6,742 nucleotides of DNA from Caldifarciminota bacterium (GTDB taxonomy: Bacteria; Hydrothermota; Tepidihabitantia; Tepidihabitantales; Tepidihabitantaceae). The notes below the pieces were generated by a model, which searched no databases, was not told the DNA's origin, and saw only the letters and a program-made list of their open reading frames with translations. This document shows positions 1 to 5,806 of this stretch, in pieces. Made by a program: the position numbers and the translations under genes. The stretch lies in assembly GCA_016935295.1 (NCBI GenBank), contig JAFGRF010000176.1, positions 1 through 6,742 on the forward strand, in the 5' to 3' direction. Position 1 is the first letter of the stretch. The number at the start of each line of letters is the position of its first letter.

Positions 1-63
1 CCTGTTCTTGCCAGTGCTTGAGTCTCATGCATTGAGCATACAGGAAGAGTAGATACCTGTAAA

Positions 64-76
64 GTCATTATATGAC
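64..76. promoter_or_regulatory. 13-bp dyad in the proS leader
   Basis: Two 5-base arms, GTCAT and ATGAC, flank a TAT centre. The dyad sits about 37 bp upstream of the predicted proS -35 box, in a locally AT-rich stretch of an otherwise GC-rich window. It could be a binding site for a dimeric regulator, but 5-bp arms are short enough to arise by chance. The rest of 1-112 shows no gene, tRNA or SD-led start. It holds only short complementary words, such as TACAGG at 39-44 against CCTGTA at 56-61. Confidence 0.2.
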
Positions 77-112
77 CATCTCTAGTAGCGGGTCCGGGGT
101 TCCTTGGCTTCC

Positions 113-148
113 TTGACTCTGTTTGGCTCGCCGCTAGTATAGCCCACC
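113..148 (+). promoter_or_regulatory. proS promoter, predicted leaderless
   Basis: A -35 box TTGACT (113-118) is followed by a 16-nt spacer and a -10 box TAGTAT (135-140). Only 8 nt then separate the -10 box from the ATG at 149, so the expected transcription start falls at about 147-149, on or next to the start codon. There is no purine-rich Shine-Dalgarno sequence. Related TTGGCT hexamers at 104-109 and 123-128 flank the -35 box, and TCCTTGGCT/TCCTTGACT form a 9-bp near-repeat at 101-118. The box matches are seen in the sequence; promoter activity and leaderless start are inferred. Confidence 0.6.
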
Positions 149-1588
149 ATGAAAGAAGACGGCGTCGTCAAAGAGATTCCCAGCAAGTCGGGAAGCTTCT
201 CCGATTGGTATACCGCGGTCGTGCTCAAGGCCGAGCTGGCCGACTACGCGCCGGTGCGCGGCTGCATGGTCATCCGGCCGTACGGCTACGCGCTCTGGGA
301 AAACATGCAGGCGAGACTCGACAAGCGCATCAAGGACACCGGCCACGTCAACGCCTACTTCCCCACGCTGATCCCTGAGAGCTTCCTGACCAAAGAGGCC
401 GAGCACGTGAAAGGTTTCTCTCCCCAGGTTGCCTGGGTGACCCAGGGCGGCGATGAGAAGCTGACCGAGCGGCTGGCGCTCCGGCCGACGAGCGAGGCGA
501 TAATCAACACGATGTACGCGAAGTGGGTGAAAAGCTATCGCGACCTGCCCGTACTCATCAACCAGTGGTGCAACATCTTCCGCTGGGAGAAGGCCACGCG
601 CCTCTTCCTCCGCACCCTCGAGTTCCTCTGGCAGGAAGGTCACACGCTGCACCGGACCCGCGAGGAAGCCAAGGCGGAGACGCTTCGAATCCTCGACCTG
701 TACGTGGATTTCGTGGAGAACGACCTTGCCGTGCCAGTGCTCGCCGGCGCCAAGCCCGAGTCCGAGAAGTTCCCCGGTGCTGTGGACACCTATTCGATCG
801 AGGCCCTGATGCCCGACGGCCAGGCTCTGCAGGCCGGAACGTCGCACCTCTTGGGCCAGCACTTCGCCGAGGCGTTCGACATCCGCTACCTGGATGAAGA
901 CAACACCGAGAAACGTCCCTGGGGCACGTCGTGGGGCGTGACCTGGCGGCTGATGGGCGCGCTCATCATGACCCACGGCGACGACAAGGGCATGTTCATG
1001 CCGCCGCGGGTCGCGCCCTTTCAAGCAGTCATCGTGCCGATTCTCTTCGGCAAGAATGACGATGCCGTGCTCGCCAAGTGCCGTGAGACCAAGGCGCAGC
1101 TGGCGGGCTACCGGGTCCAACTCGACGACCGCGCCACCCAGACTGCCGGCTGGAAGTACAATGAGTACGAGATGCGAGGCGTGCCGGTGCGCATCGAGAT
1201 CGGCCCCAAGGATGTGGCCAAAGAGCAGTGTGTGCTCGTTCCTCGCGACGGTTCTGGCAAACGATTTGTGCCGCTTGCCGAACTGCCGGGCGAACTGGGG
1301 AAACTGCTCGACTCTGTCCAGGCCGGAATGCTCGAGCGGGCCCGCGCTTTCGTACGCTCACGCACATCTGATGCCGCCACGCTGGACGAGTTCAAGCAGG
1401 AGCTTGAAGCCAAGCCCGGCTATGTTCGGGTCCACTGGTGCCGGGCGCAGGAGTGCGAGAACGCGCTGGTCGACGCGACCAGGACCACTCCCCGCAATAT
1501 GCCTGCTACTGACCAGGGCAAGCCGGGCAAGTGCATAGTCTGCGGCAAGCCCACCGACACAGTAATCTACTACGCGCGGACGTACTGA
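149..1588 (+). CDS. proS: prolyl-tRNA synthetase, archaeal/eukaryote-like type with C-terminal zinc domain
   Basis: Cytoplasmic class II aminoacyl-tRNA synthetase that charges tRNA-Pro with proline using ATP. The 479-aa length fits the short archaeal-type ProRS found in some bacteria (Thermus, Bacteroidota), not the ~570-aa bacterial form with an inserted editing domain; no such insertion is seen. Motif 1 lies at about 43-75 (RPYGYALWENMQ to the proline after YF). The proline-loop RPTSEA is at 112-117 and motif 2 at about 140-168 (FRWEK, then EFLWQEGHT). Motif 3 lies at about 259-288 (GTSWGVTWR to PPRVAP). An anticodon-binding domain follows from about 290 to 400. The tail carries Cys431, Cys436, Cys462 and Cys465, a complete zinc-type set, and ends in Tyr479, a hallmark of this subtype. 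The ATG at 149 is chosen because it opens the usual N-terminus and sits right after a good promoter. The gene stands alone and converges on the next gene. Confidence 0.98.
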   Translation: MKEDGVVKEIPSKSGSFSDWYTAVVLKAELADYAPVRGCMVIRPYGYALWENMQARLDKRIKDTGHVNAYFPTLIPESFLTKEAEHVKGFSPQVAWVTQGGDEKLTERLALRPTSEAIINTMYAKWVKSYRDLPVLINQWCNIFRWEKATRLFLRTLEFLWQEGHTLHRTREEAKAETLRILDLYVDFVENDLAVPVLAGAKPESEKFPGAVDTYSIEALMPDGQALQAGTSHLLGQHFAEAFDIRYLDEDNTEKRPWGTSWGVTWRLMGALIMTHGDDKGMFMPPRVAPFQAVIVPILFGKNDDAVLAKCRETKAQLAGYRVQLDDRATQTAGWKYNEYEMRGVPVRIEIGPKDVAKEQCVLVPRDGSGKRFVPLAELPGELGKLLDSVQAGMLERARAFVRSRTSDAATLDEFKQELEAKPGYVRVHWCRAQECENALVDATRTTPRNMPATDQGKPGKCIVCGKPTDTVIYYARTY

Positions 1589-1601
1589 CGCGCCGTACGG
1601 G

Positions 1602-1673
1602 AGTTACCAGTTGCCAGCAACCAATTGGCTGCATTGGGACCTGATCTGACCTGGAAACTGAAAACTGGTAACT
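1602..1673. repeat. inverted repeat built of CCAGTTN-like heptamers
   Basis: Perfect 11-bp arms, AGTTACCAGTT (1602-1612) and AACTGGTAACT (1663-1673), enclose a 50-nt loop. Both arms run into degenerate 7-base tandem units pointing inward. The plus strand reads CCAGTTG, CCAGCAA, CCAATTG (1607-1627). The minus strand reads CCAGTTA, CCAGTTT, TCAGTTT, CCAGGTC (1675 back to 1648). The stretch is poorer in GC than both neighbouring genes and lies in the gap between convergent stops. It looks like a dispersed intergenic repeat. It might also fold in RNA and help end transcription from proS, but it has no U-tract. Confidence 0.6.
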
Positions 1674-1680
1674 GGACACT

Positions 1681-1700
1681 CCGTGCGCGCTAGCGCACGG
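1681..1700. terminator. 8-bp hairpin over the stop codon of the minus-strand gene
   Basis: CCGTGCGC (1681-1688) pairs perfectly with GCGCACGG (1693-1700) around a 4-nt loop GCTA. The minus-strand stop codon TAG (complement of 1690-1692) lies inside that loop, so the last codons of the gene form one arm. The stem is strong and GC-rich, but neither strand has a run of T after it, so it is not a textbook intrinsic terminator. It may act as a shared 3'-end for the convergent transcripts or protect the mRNA end. Confidence 0.5.
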
Positions 1701-3369
1701 TTATCAGCGCCCTGATCGCCTCGTACTTCTTCGGCCCGATCCCCTTCACGTTCTGGATCTCCTCGATTGAACCGAACCGGCCCGCGGTTTCGCGATACTG
1801 GATGATGCGCTCGGCCGTCCTCGGCCCGATTCCGGGCAGGGTCTGCAGCAGCCCGGCATCTGCAGTGTTGATGTTGACCAGGACGCCCGACTGCCGGCGG
1901 ACAATGCCGGGCGTGGCCGGGTACAACCGCGCCGCCTGAACCGGCCGCAACGTATCCCGTGCGGCCGCGTACGCTATCCAGACGCCGGTCAGGCTCTGTG
2001 GCAGCAGCTTGCCAGTTGCAGGAAAGCCGGCGCGCTCCAGCCACTGCTCGGTCGTAACCACCTTGTACGTTCCCGGCTGCCGGTTCCTGACACGGACTCT
2101 CGCCACCTGCGATACCTCCGGCCACCGAGTCGTGTCGCCGGCCACGAAGTAGTCGGCGCCGGCGATCAGCGGCGCGGGTTCGTGCGGTCCCACGTGCTCC
2201 GGCGCGACCAGCCTCGTCAGCGTAGTGTCATCCACCGATAGCAGACGCACCTGCCGGCTGTAGGGCACAGCATCGAACAGCTGCTCGCGGCTCAGCCTGC
2301 CGCAGCCAAGCCCGCCTTCCGCCTCGTATGCAGGCAGAACCGCGATGTCGGCCCCGGCCCTGGCCCGAACGGCTTCGGCGACCAGCGTACCGAGACTCAC
2401 AAGCCCGGCGCTGTCCGGCAGGTATTCAATCGGGCTGGTGCACACGGCCGTATCGCCCGGATCCGTGCCGGCACGACCGAGCCAGAGCGCTGCCGGCGAC
2501 GTATCCGAGCCGGGACCAGGTTCGACGTTGAGCAGCCGAACTCCAGTCTGGTAGACCTTGCGTTCGGCTTTGTTGAACAGGACATCAGCGACGCCGAGCC
2601 GCTGGCCGTAGGCGGCAGACATGAGCACCGGCGTCGTTCCGGAACCGGCCATGCGGTTCTCGATAGGGCCGGGGCTGCCGCGGCAAATGACGAGGTCGAC
2701 CTGCCTGAAGGAATCGGCGATTGCACAGCCCACATCCGAACTGACATGCCCGATGACAATGACAACGTCCGCGCTCTCGGCCAGCACCAAAGGCAAATAG
2801 CGGCCCATCTGGTCCAGCGGATCGCCAACCACCCAGTCGCCAACGTCGACGCGCCGGTTCAGCCGGGGGATGTCTGGATCGGCGACGCCGATGACGCCGA
2901 CTTTCATGCCCATGATGTCCTTCAAGACAAACGGATGGAAGAGCGGAACTCGCCTACGGAGCACGACATCGAGCATCGGGTCGGCCAGAATCGGGAACTC
3001 CGCAGTCCGGACAAGGACCTCAAAGTTCTGCGCGCCTCCGGCGAAGTCCGCCGGGCCTGGCACTGCGGCGTCGTACGCGGCCGCATTCATGAACTCAACC
3101 GCGGCCCGGCCGTGTGAGCTGTCGCCGGCCGCCGAGCCAAACCCGAAGTCACCGCAATCCAGCAGCAGCGTCGCATCGGTCCGCTCGGCCCGGATCAGAC
3201 GCAGCAGTTCGTCCCAGCCGCCCAGCCTCCGGCGCGGCAGGCCTGGCGACGCGAAATCGATGCTCGGCGAGCTCCGACCGTGCAGGTCCGAGGTGTACAG
3301 CACTCTCAGCGTCCGGAAATCGGAATGAGAAGGCGCGACGCACACAAGCGTCAGCAACAGGCAAAGCAC
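1690..3369 (-). CDS. exported 5'-nucleotidase-like protein with degenerate metal site, fused to a ComEA-type HhH domain
   Basis: 559 aa. Residues 1-16 are hydrophobic and end in an SHS-like cleavage site, so the protein is probably exported, although the signal lacks a basic n-region. Residues 20-280 resemble the calcineurin-like metallophosphatase domain of UshA-type 5'-nucleotidases. The motifs DLH (28-30), GD (73-74) and GH (207-208) are kept. The GNHE-F motif reads G105-P-A-D-F, and the GGHTH-type motif reads CRGSP (229-233), so several metal ligands are missing. Residues about 315-475 resemble the 5'-nucleotidase C-terminal domain, without its usual NGGGIR-like motif. Residues 497-559 are a clear ComEA-like double helix-hairpin-helix, with NINTA, LPGIG (511-515) and VKGIG (541-545). 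That fold binds DNA without sequence specificity. The start is GTG; an in-frame stop lies just upstream and no earlier start exists. Whether it is a hydrolase or a DNA- or nucleotide-binding protein is open. Confidence 0.9.
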   Translation of the reverse strand: MLCLLLTLVCVAPSHSDFRTLRVLYTSDLHGRSSPSIDFASPGLPRRRLGGWDELLRLIRAERTDATLLLDCGDFGFGSAAGDSSHGRAAVEFMNAAAYDAAVPGPADFAGGAQNFEVLVRTAEFPILADPMLDVVLRRRVPLFHPFVLKDIMGMKVGVIGVADPDIPRLNRRVDVGDWVVGDPLDQMGRYLPLVLAESADVVIVIGHVSSDVGCAIADSFRQVDLVICRGSPGPIENRMAGSGTTPVLMSAAYGQRLGVADVLFNKAERKVYQTGVRLLNVEPGPGSDTSPAALWLGRAGTDPGDTAVCTSPIEYLPDSAGLVSLGTLVAEAVRARAGADIAVLPAYEAEGGLGCGRLSREQLFDAVPYSRQVRLLSVDDTTLTRLVAPEHVGPHEPAPLIAGADYFVAGDTTRWPEVSQVARVRVRNRQPGTYKVVTTEQWLERAGFPATGKLLPQSLTGVWIAYAAARDTLRPVQAARLYPATPGIVRRQSGVLVNINTADAGLLQTLPGIGPRTAERIIQYRETAGRFGSIEEIQNVKGIGPKKYEAIRALITVR

Positions 3370-3375
3370 GTAGTC

Positions 3376-3404
3376 AATATAGCCCGCTCGCCCCGGCTAA
3401 TCAA
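3376..3404 (-). promoter_or_regulatory. promoter of the nucleotidase-HhH gene, predicted leaderless
   Basis: Read on the minus strand, TTGATT (3404 to 3399) is followed by a 17-nt spacer and TATATT (3381 to 3376). Six nt later comes the GTG start at 3369, which puts the expected transcription start exactly on its first base. No Shine-Dalgarno sequence can exist in such a transcript. In-frame sequence upstream reaches a TAG without another start codon, so the GTG is forced. Confidence 0.6.
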
Positions 3405-3457
3405 GCCCACCCAACTGCGAACGTCACCGCCCGGCCAAGCGTTCGCAGTTCGGGCTT
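3403..3457. promoter_or_regulatory. long dyad between the two divergent promoters, candidate operator
   Basis: AACTGCGAACG (3413-3423) is the exact reverse complement of CGTTCGCAGTT (3440-3450), with a 16-nt centre. A further 6 bp, AAGCCC (3403-3408) against GGGCTT (3452-3457), extend the dyad past a small asymmetric bulge. The dyad sits between the -35 boxes of the two divergent promoters and touches the minus-strand one. A tandem GGCTTCA pair (3453-3466) follows. It could be an operator controlling both genes, or a hairpin or dispersed repeat; the position favours a regulatory role. Confidence 0.45.
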
Positions 3458-3470
3458 CAGGCTTCATAGC

Positions 3471-3498
3471 TTGACACCTGAAAGGTGCGCCCTAGAAT
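3471..3498 (+). promoter_or_regulatory. promoter of the sphingolipid-type operon, predicted leaderless, with a dyad in its spacer
   Basis: A perfect TTGACA (3471-3476), a 16-nt spacer and TAGAAT (3493-3498) are followed by 7 nt and then GTG at 3506. The expected transcription start is therefore at the start codon. A 13-bp dyad, CACCT-GAA-AGGTG (3475-3487), overlaps the end of the -35 box and fills most of the spacer, a typical place for a repressor site. The in-frame GTG at 3485 lies inside this spacer and would not be transcribed from this promoter. Confidence 0.65.
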
Positions 3499-3505
3499 CC
3501 CCGCC

Positions 3506-4690
3506 GTGGACCTCTTCGCCAAATGCAGGGAGTTCGCCAAGATTGTCCAGCAGGCCAAGGACAACGACTACTACCCCTACTTCACTCCGATCAGCTCAGA
3601 GCCGGATCGCCGCGTGGTCATCCATGGACGGGAGCTGCTGATGATGGGGTCGAACAACTACCTGGGACTTACCACGCACCCGAAGGTCAAAGAAGCCGCG
3701 ATTGAGGCAGTCCGGAAGTACGGCACCGGTTGTACCGGTTCACGCCTCGGCAACGGCACACTTGACATTCACGTGGAACTCGAGGAAAAGCTCGCAGCCT
3801 TCTACAAGAAGGATGACTGCGTCGTCTTCTCTACCGGCTATTCGGCCAACCTTGGTGCGATTTCGGCACTAATCAAACGCGGCGACATGGTGGTGGCCGA
3901 CAAACTGGACCACGCCTCGATCATGGACGGCTGTCAGATGTCCTACGGTACGGTCAAACGGTTCGTCCACAACGATATGCACTCGCTCAGCCACGTGCTG
4001 ACGGACCACCACGGCGGCGGCAAGCTGGTGGCCGTGGACGGCGTATTCTCGGTCGAAGGCGACCTTGCGCCGCTCGACCAGATGGTGCCAATCGCCAAAC
4101 GGCACGGCGCACGACTGCTGGTCGACGAAGCACACGCCGTTGGAGTGATGGGCAGGCACGGCCGCGGCACGGCCGAACATTTCGGGGTCGAGGCCGATGT
4201 TGACCTGATCATGGGCACGTTCTCCAAGACCTTCGCCTCAATCGGCGGCTATCTGGTCGGCGACGCGGACGTAATGACGTTCATCCGTCACCAGGCCCGC
4301 CCGGCTCTCTTCTCCGCCGCCATCCCGCCCGCCGCAACCGCGACCGTCCTCGAGTCACTCCGAGTCCTCCAGACCGAGCCCGAGCGCAGGAAACACCTGT
4401 GGAAGAACGCACATCGGATGAGCGCCGGCCTGCGCGGCATGGGCTACAACCTCGGCACGTCGGTCACACCGATCATGCCGATCCACGTCGGCGACGACGT
4501 CCGGACCATGACCTTCTGGACCGCTCTCTACGACGACGGGATCTTCACCAACGCCTTTGTCCCGCCCGGGGTCCCGCCCAACCGTTCGCTGATCCGCACG
4601 GCCGTTATTGCGACGCACACCGACGCGGATATCGACGAGGCGCTGGAGAAGTTCGAACGGGTCGGCCGCAAGTGCGGCATCATCCCCTGA
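3506..4690 (+). CDS. serine palmitoyltransferase-like alpha-oxoamine synthase
   Basis: A PLP-dependent fold-type I enzyme of 394 aa that should join an amino acid to an acyl thioester with loss of CO2. Serine palmitoyltransferase is the best match, giving 3-ketosphinganine, the first step of sphingolipid synthesis. Numbering from the GTG at 3506, seen features are GSNNYLGL near 48-55, GTGCTGSRLGNGT near 73-85, His136 in DHAS, Asp207 and His210 in DEAHAVG, and the Schiff-base Lys241 in GTFSKTFASIGG. Spacings between these residues match known bacterial SPTs. The close of the protein, GRKCGII, also resembles them. An in-frame GTG at 3485 would add MRPRIPA, but it lies between the -35 and -10 boxes, so 3506 is preferred. 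The family also includes glycine C-acetyltransferase (Kbl) and 8-amino-7-oxononanoate synthase (BioF). The absence of tdh or bio neighbours and the downstream ceramide-synthase-like gene favour SPT. Confidence 0.9.
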   Translation: MDLFAKCREFAKIVQQAKDNDYYPYFTPISSEPDRRVVIHGRELLMMGSNNYLGLTTHPKVKEAAIEAVRKYGTGCTGSRLGNGTLDIHVELEEKLAAFYKKDDCVVFSTGYSANLGAISALIKRGDMVVADKLDHASIMDGCQMSYGTVKRFVHNDMHSLSHVLTDHHGGGKLVAVDGVFSVEGDLAPLDQMVPIAKRHGARLLVDEAHAVGVMGRHGRGTAEHFGVEADVDLIMGTFSKTFASIGGYLVGDADVMTFIRHQARPALFSAAIPPAATATVLESLRVLQTEPERRKHLWKNAHRMSAGLRGMGYNLGTSVTPIMPIHVGDDVRTMTFWTALYDDGIFTNAFVPPGVPPNRSLIRTAVIATHTDADIDEALEKFERVGRKCGIIP

Positions 4691-4693
4691 GCC

Positions 4694-5806
4694 ATGGTCA
4701 CCGTTAGCCGGGTCGAGACGGCTGCGGACCTCGACCGGTTCGTGAAGCTTCCGTTCCGGCTCTACCGCGACGACCCGAACTGGGTGCCGCCGCTCATGTC
4801 GGACCTGAAGAGAACGCTGAACACTGGCCGCAACCCGTTCTGGCAACACGCCGACCGCGACCTGTTCCTCGCCGCGCGTGAAGGAAAGGTCGTGGGCCGC
4901 GTGGCGGCCATCGTCGACCGCGGCTACAACGAGTACCACCAGTCGAAGCTGGCGATCTTCGGCTACTTCGAGACCGAAGACGACACCGAAGTCGCCGGGG
5001 CACTCCTCGACGCCGTCGCCGGATATGCCCGGACCCGCGGGCTCGAAACCATCTACGGCCCGGCCAATCCGGCGCTGAATGACGAAGTGGGAATGCTCGT
5101 TGACCCGTTCGACTCGCCGCCGATGATCAAGTCCTCGTACAACCCGGCGTACTACCCGAGGCTGATCGAGGCTATCGGCTTCACCAAAGTCAAGGACTTC
5201 TACGCCTTCGGCATGGACTCCGACCAGCCCATCCCCGAAAAGTTCGAGCGGGTGGTGAAGCTGCTCCGCACGCGGCCCGAAATCGAGGTGCGTCACGCGG
5301 ACCTCAAGAACCTCAAGCCTTCGCTCGACCTCATCAAGCAGGTCTACAACGACGCCTGGTCAAAGAACTGGGACTTCGAGCCGATGACCGACGCGGAAAT
5401 CGAAGACCTGGCCCGGCAACTCAAACCGCTTATCATCCCTGACTTCGTATGGATGGTGCTCTACAAGGGGGAAATCGCGGCCATGAGCATCGGCCTGCCC
5501 GACTACAACCAGGTACTCAAGAAGGTGAACGGCCGGCTCTTTCCGTTCGGCTGGCTCACATTCCTCATCGAGAAAAGGCGCATCAACAAGGCCCGACTCT
5601 GGACCATGGGCGTGCTGCACAAGTTCCGGAACCTGGGATTCGACGCGCTGCTCTACTACGAGTCGATGATGGCGGCCCGCCGCCACGGCTTCAAACACGG
5701 CGAATTGTCGATGATCCTCGAGGACAACGTCGCGGTGATCCGTCCCATAACCAACCTCGGCGCCCGCATAGTCAAGACCTACCGCGTCTACCAGCGGCCG
5801 GTCTAG
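4694..5806 (+). CDS. YghO/BcerS-like double-GNAT acyltransferase, probable bacterial ceramide synthase
   Basis: 370 aa, cytoplasmic, with no signal peptide or membrane segment. I recognise the YghO family, which includes the bacterial ceramide synthase (bCerS) of Caulobacter. Family hallmarks are LPFRLYRDDPNWVPPL (19-34), NPFWQHA (47-53), VVGRVAAI (66-73), YGPANPALNDEVGMLV (121-136), SPP then YNPAYY (141-154), and NWDFEPMTDAEI in the second half (225-236). It appears to consist of two GNAT-like lobes, about 1-185 and 190-370. The second carries GVLHKFRNLGFDALLY (306-321), where GNAT enzymes bind the acyl-CoA pyrophosphate. It starts 3 nt after the upstream stop with no Shine-Dalgarno sequence, so it is co-transcribed and probably translationally coupled. 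Next to an SPT, the likely job is N-acylation of 3-ketosphinganine. The family is clear; the substrate is inferred, and another acyl acceptor is possible. Confidence 0.85.
   Translation: MVTVSRVETAADLDRFVKLPFRLYRDDPNWVPPLMSDLKRTLNTGRNPFWQHADRDLFLAAREGKVVGRVAAIVDRGYNEYHQSKLAIFGYFETEDDTEVAGALLDAVAGYARTRGLETIYGPANPALNDEVGMLVDPFDSPPMIKSSYNPAYYPRLIEAIGFTKVKDFYAFGMDSDQPIPEKFERVVKLLRTRPEIEVRHADLKNLKPSLDLIKQVYNDAWSKNWDFEPMTDAEIEDLARQLKPLIIPDFVWMVLYKGEIAAMSIGLPDYNQVLKKVNGRLFPFGWLTFLIEKRRINKARLWTMGVLHKFRNLGFDALLYYESMMAARRHGFKHGELSMILEDNVAVIRPITNLGARIVKTYRVYQRPV

Noticed and set aside
1..112. Possible riboswitch or small RNA in the proS leader
   Set aside because: TACAGG (39-44) can pair with CCTGTA (56-61) or with the CCTGT at 1-5, but the stems are short and no known riboswitch or T-box signature is visible. 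The promoter lies downstream at 113-140.
134..1120. 328-aa open frame on the minus strand
   Set aside because: It lies opposite proS, whose conserved motifs are unambiguous. Its composition (rich in His, Arg, Val, Glu) is typical of the mirror frame of a GC-rich gene, and it shows no recognisable domain.
1602..1673. CRISPR array
   Set aside because: The repeating units are 7 bases, degenerate and contiguous, without spacers.
1604..2125. 173-aa minus-strand frame running into the intergenic repeat
   Set aside because: It overlaps the ComEA-type HhH region in another frame. The true frame carries the two HhH motifs, so this one is a shadow.
1690..3369. Reading the exported protein as a lipoprotein because of Cys10 in TLVC
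   Set aside because: The residue before Cys10 is Val, not Gly, Ala or Ser as a lipobox needs, and the hydrophobic stretch continues past it. A cleavable signal ending near residue 16 fits better.
3114..3641. 175-aa plus-strand frame spanning the divergent promoters
   Set aside because: It crosses both promoters, the dyad and the start of the SPT-like gene, and is rich in Ser, Arg and Pro with no domain. This is a GC-rich chance frame.
3506..4690. Glycine C-acetyltransferase (Kbl) or BioF as the primary call
   Set aside because: Both share the fold and PLP motifs, but there is no tdh or bio gene nearby. The sequence details resemble bacterial SPTs and the adjacent gene belongs to the ceramide synthase family. 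It is kept as an alternative in the entry.
4355..5296. 313-aa open frame on the minus strand
   Set aside because: It is antisense to the SPT-like and BcerS-like genes, crosses their boundary, and has the same mirror-frame composition and no family motif.
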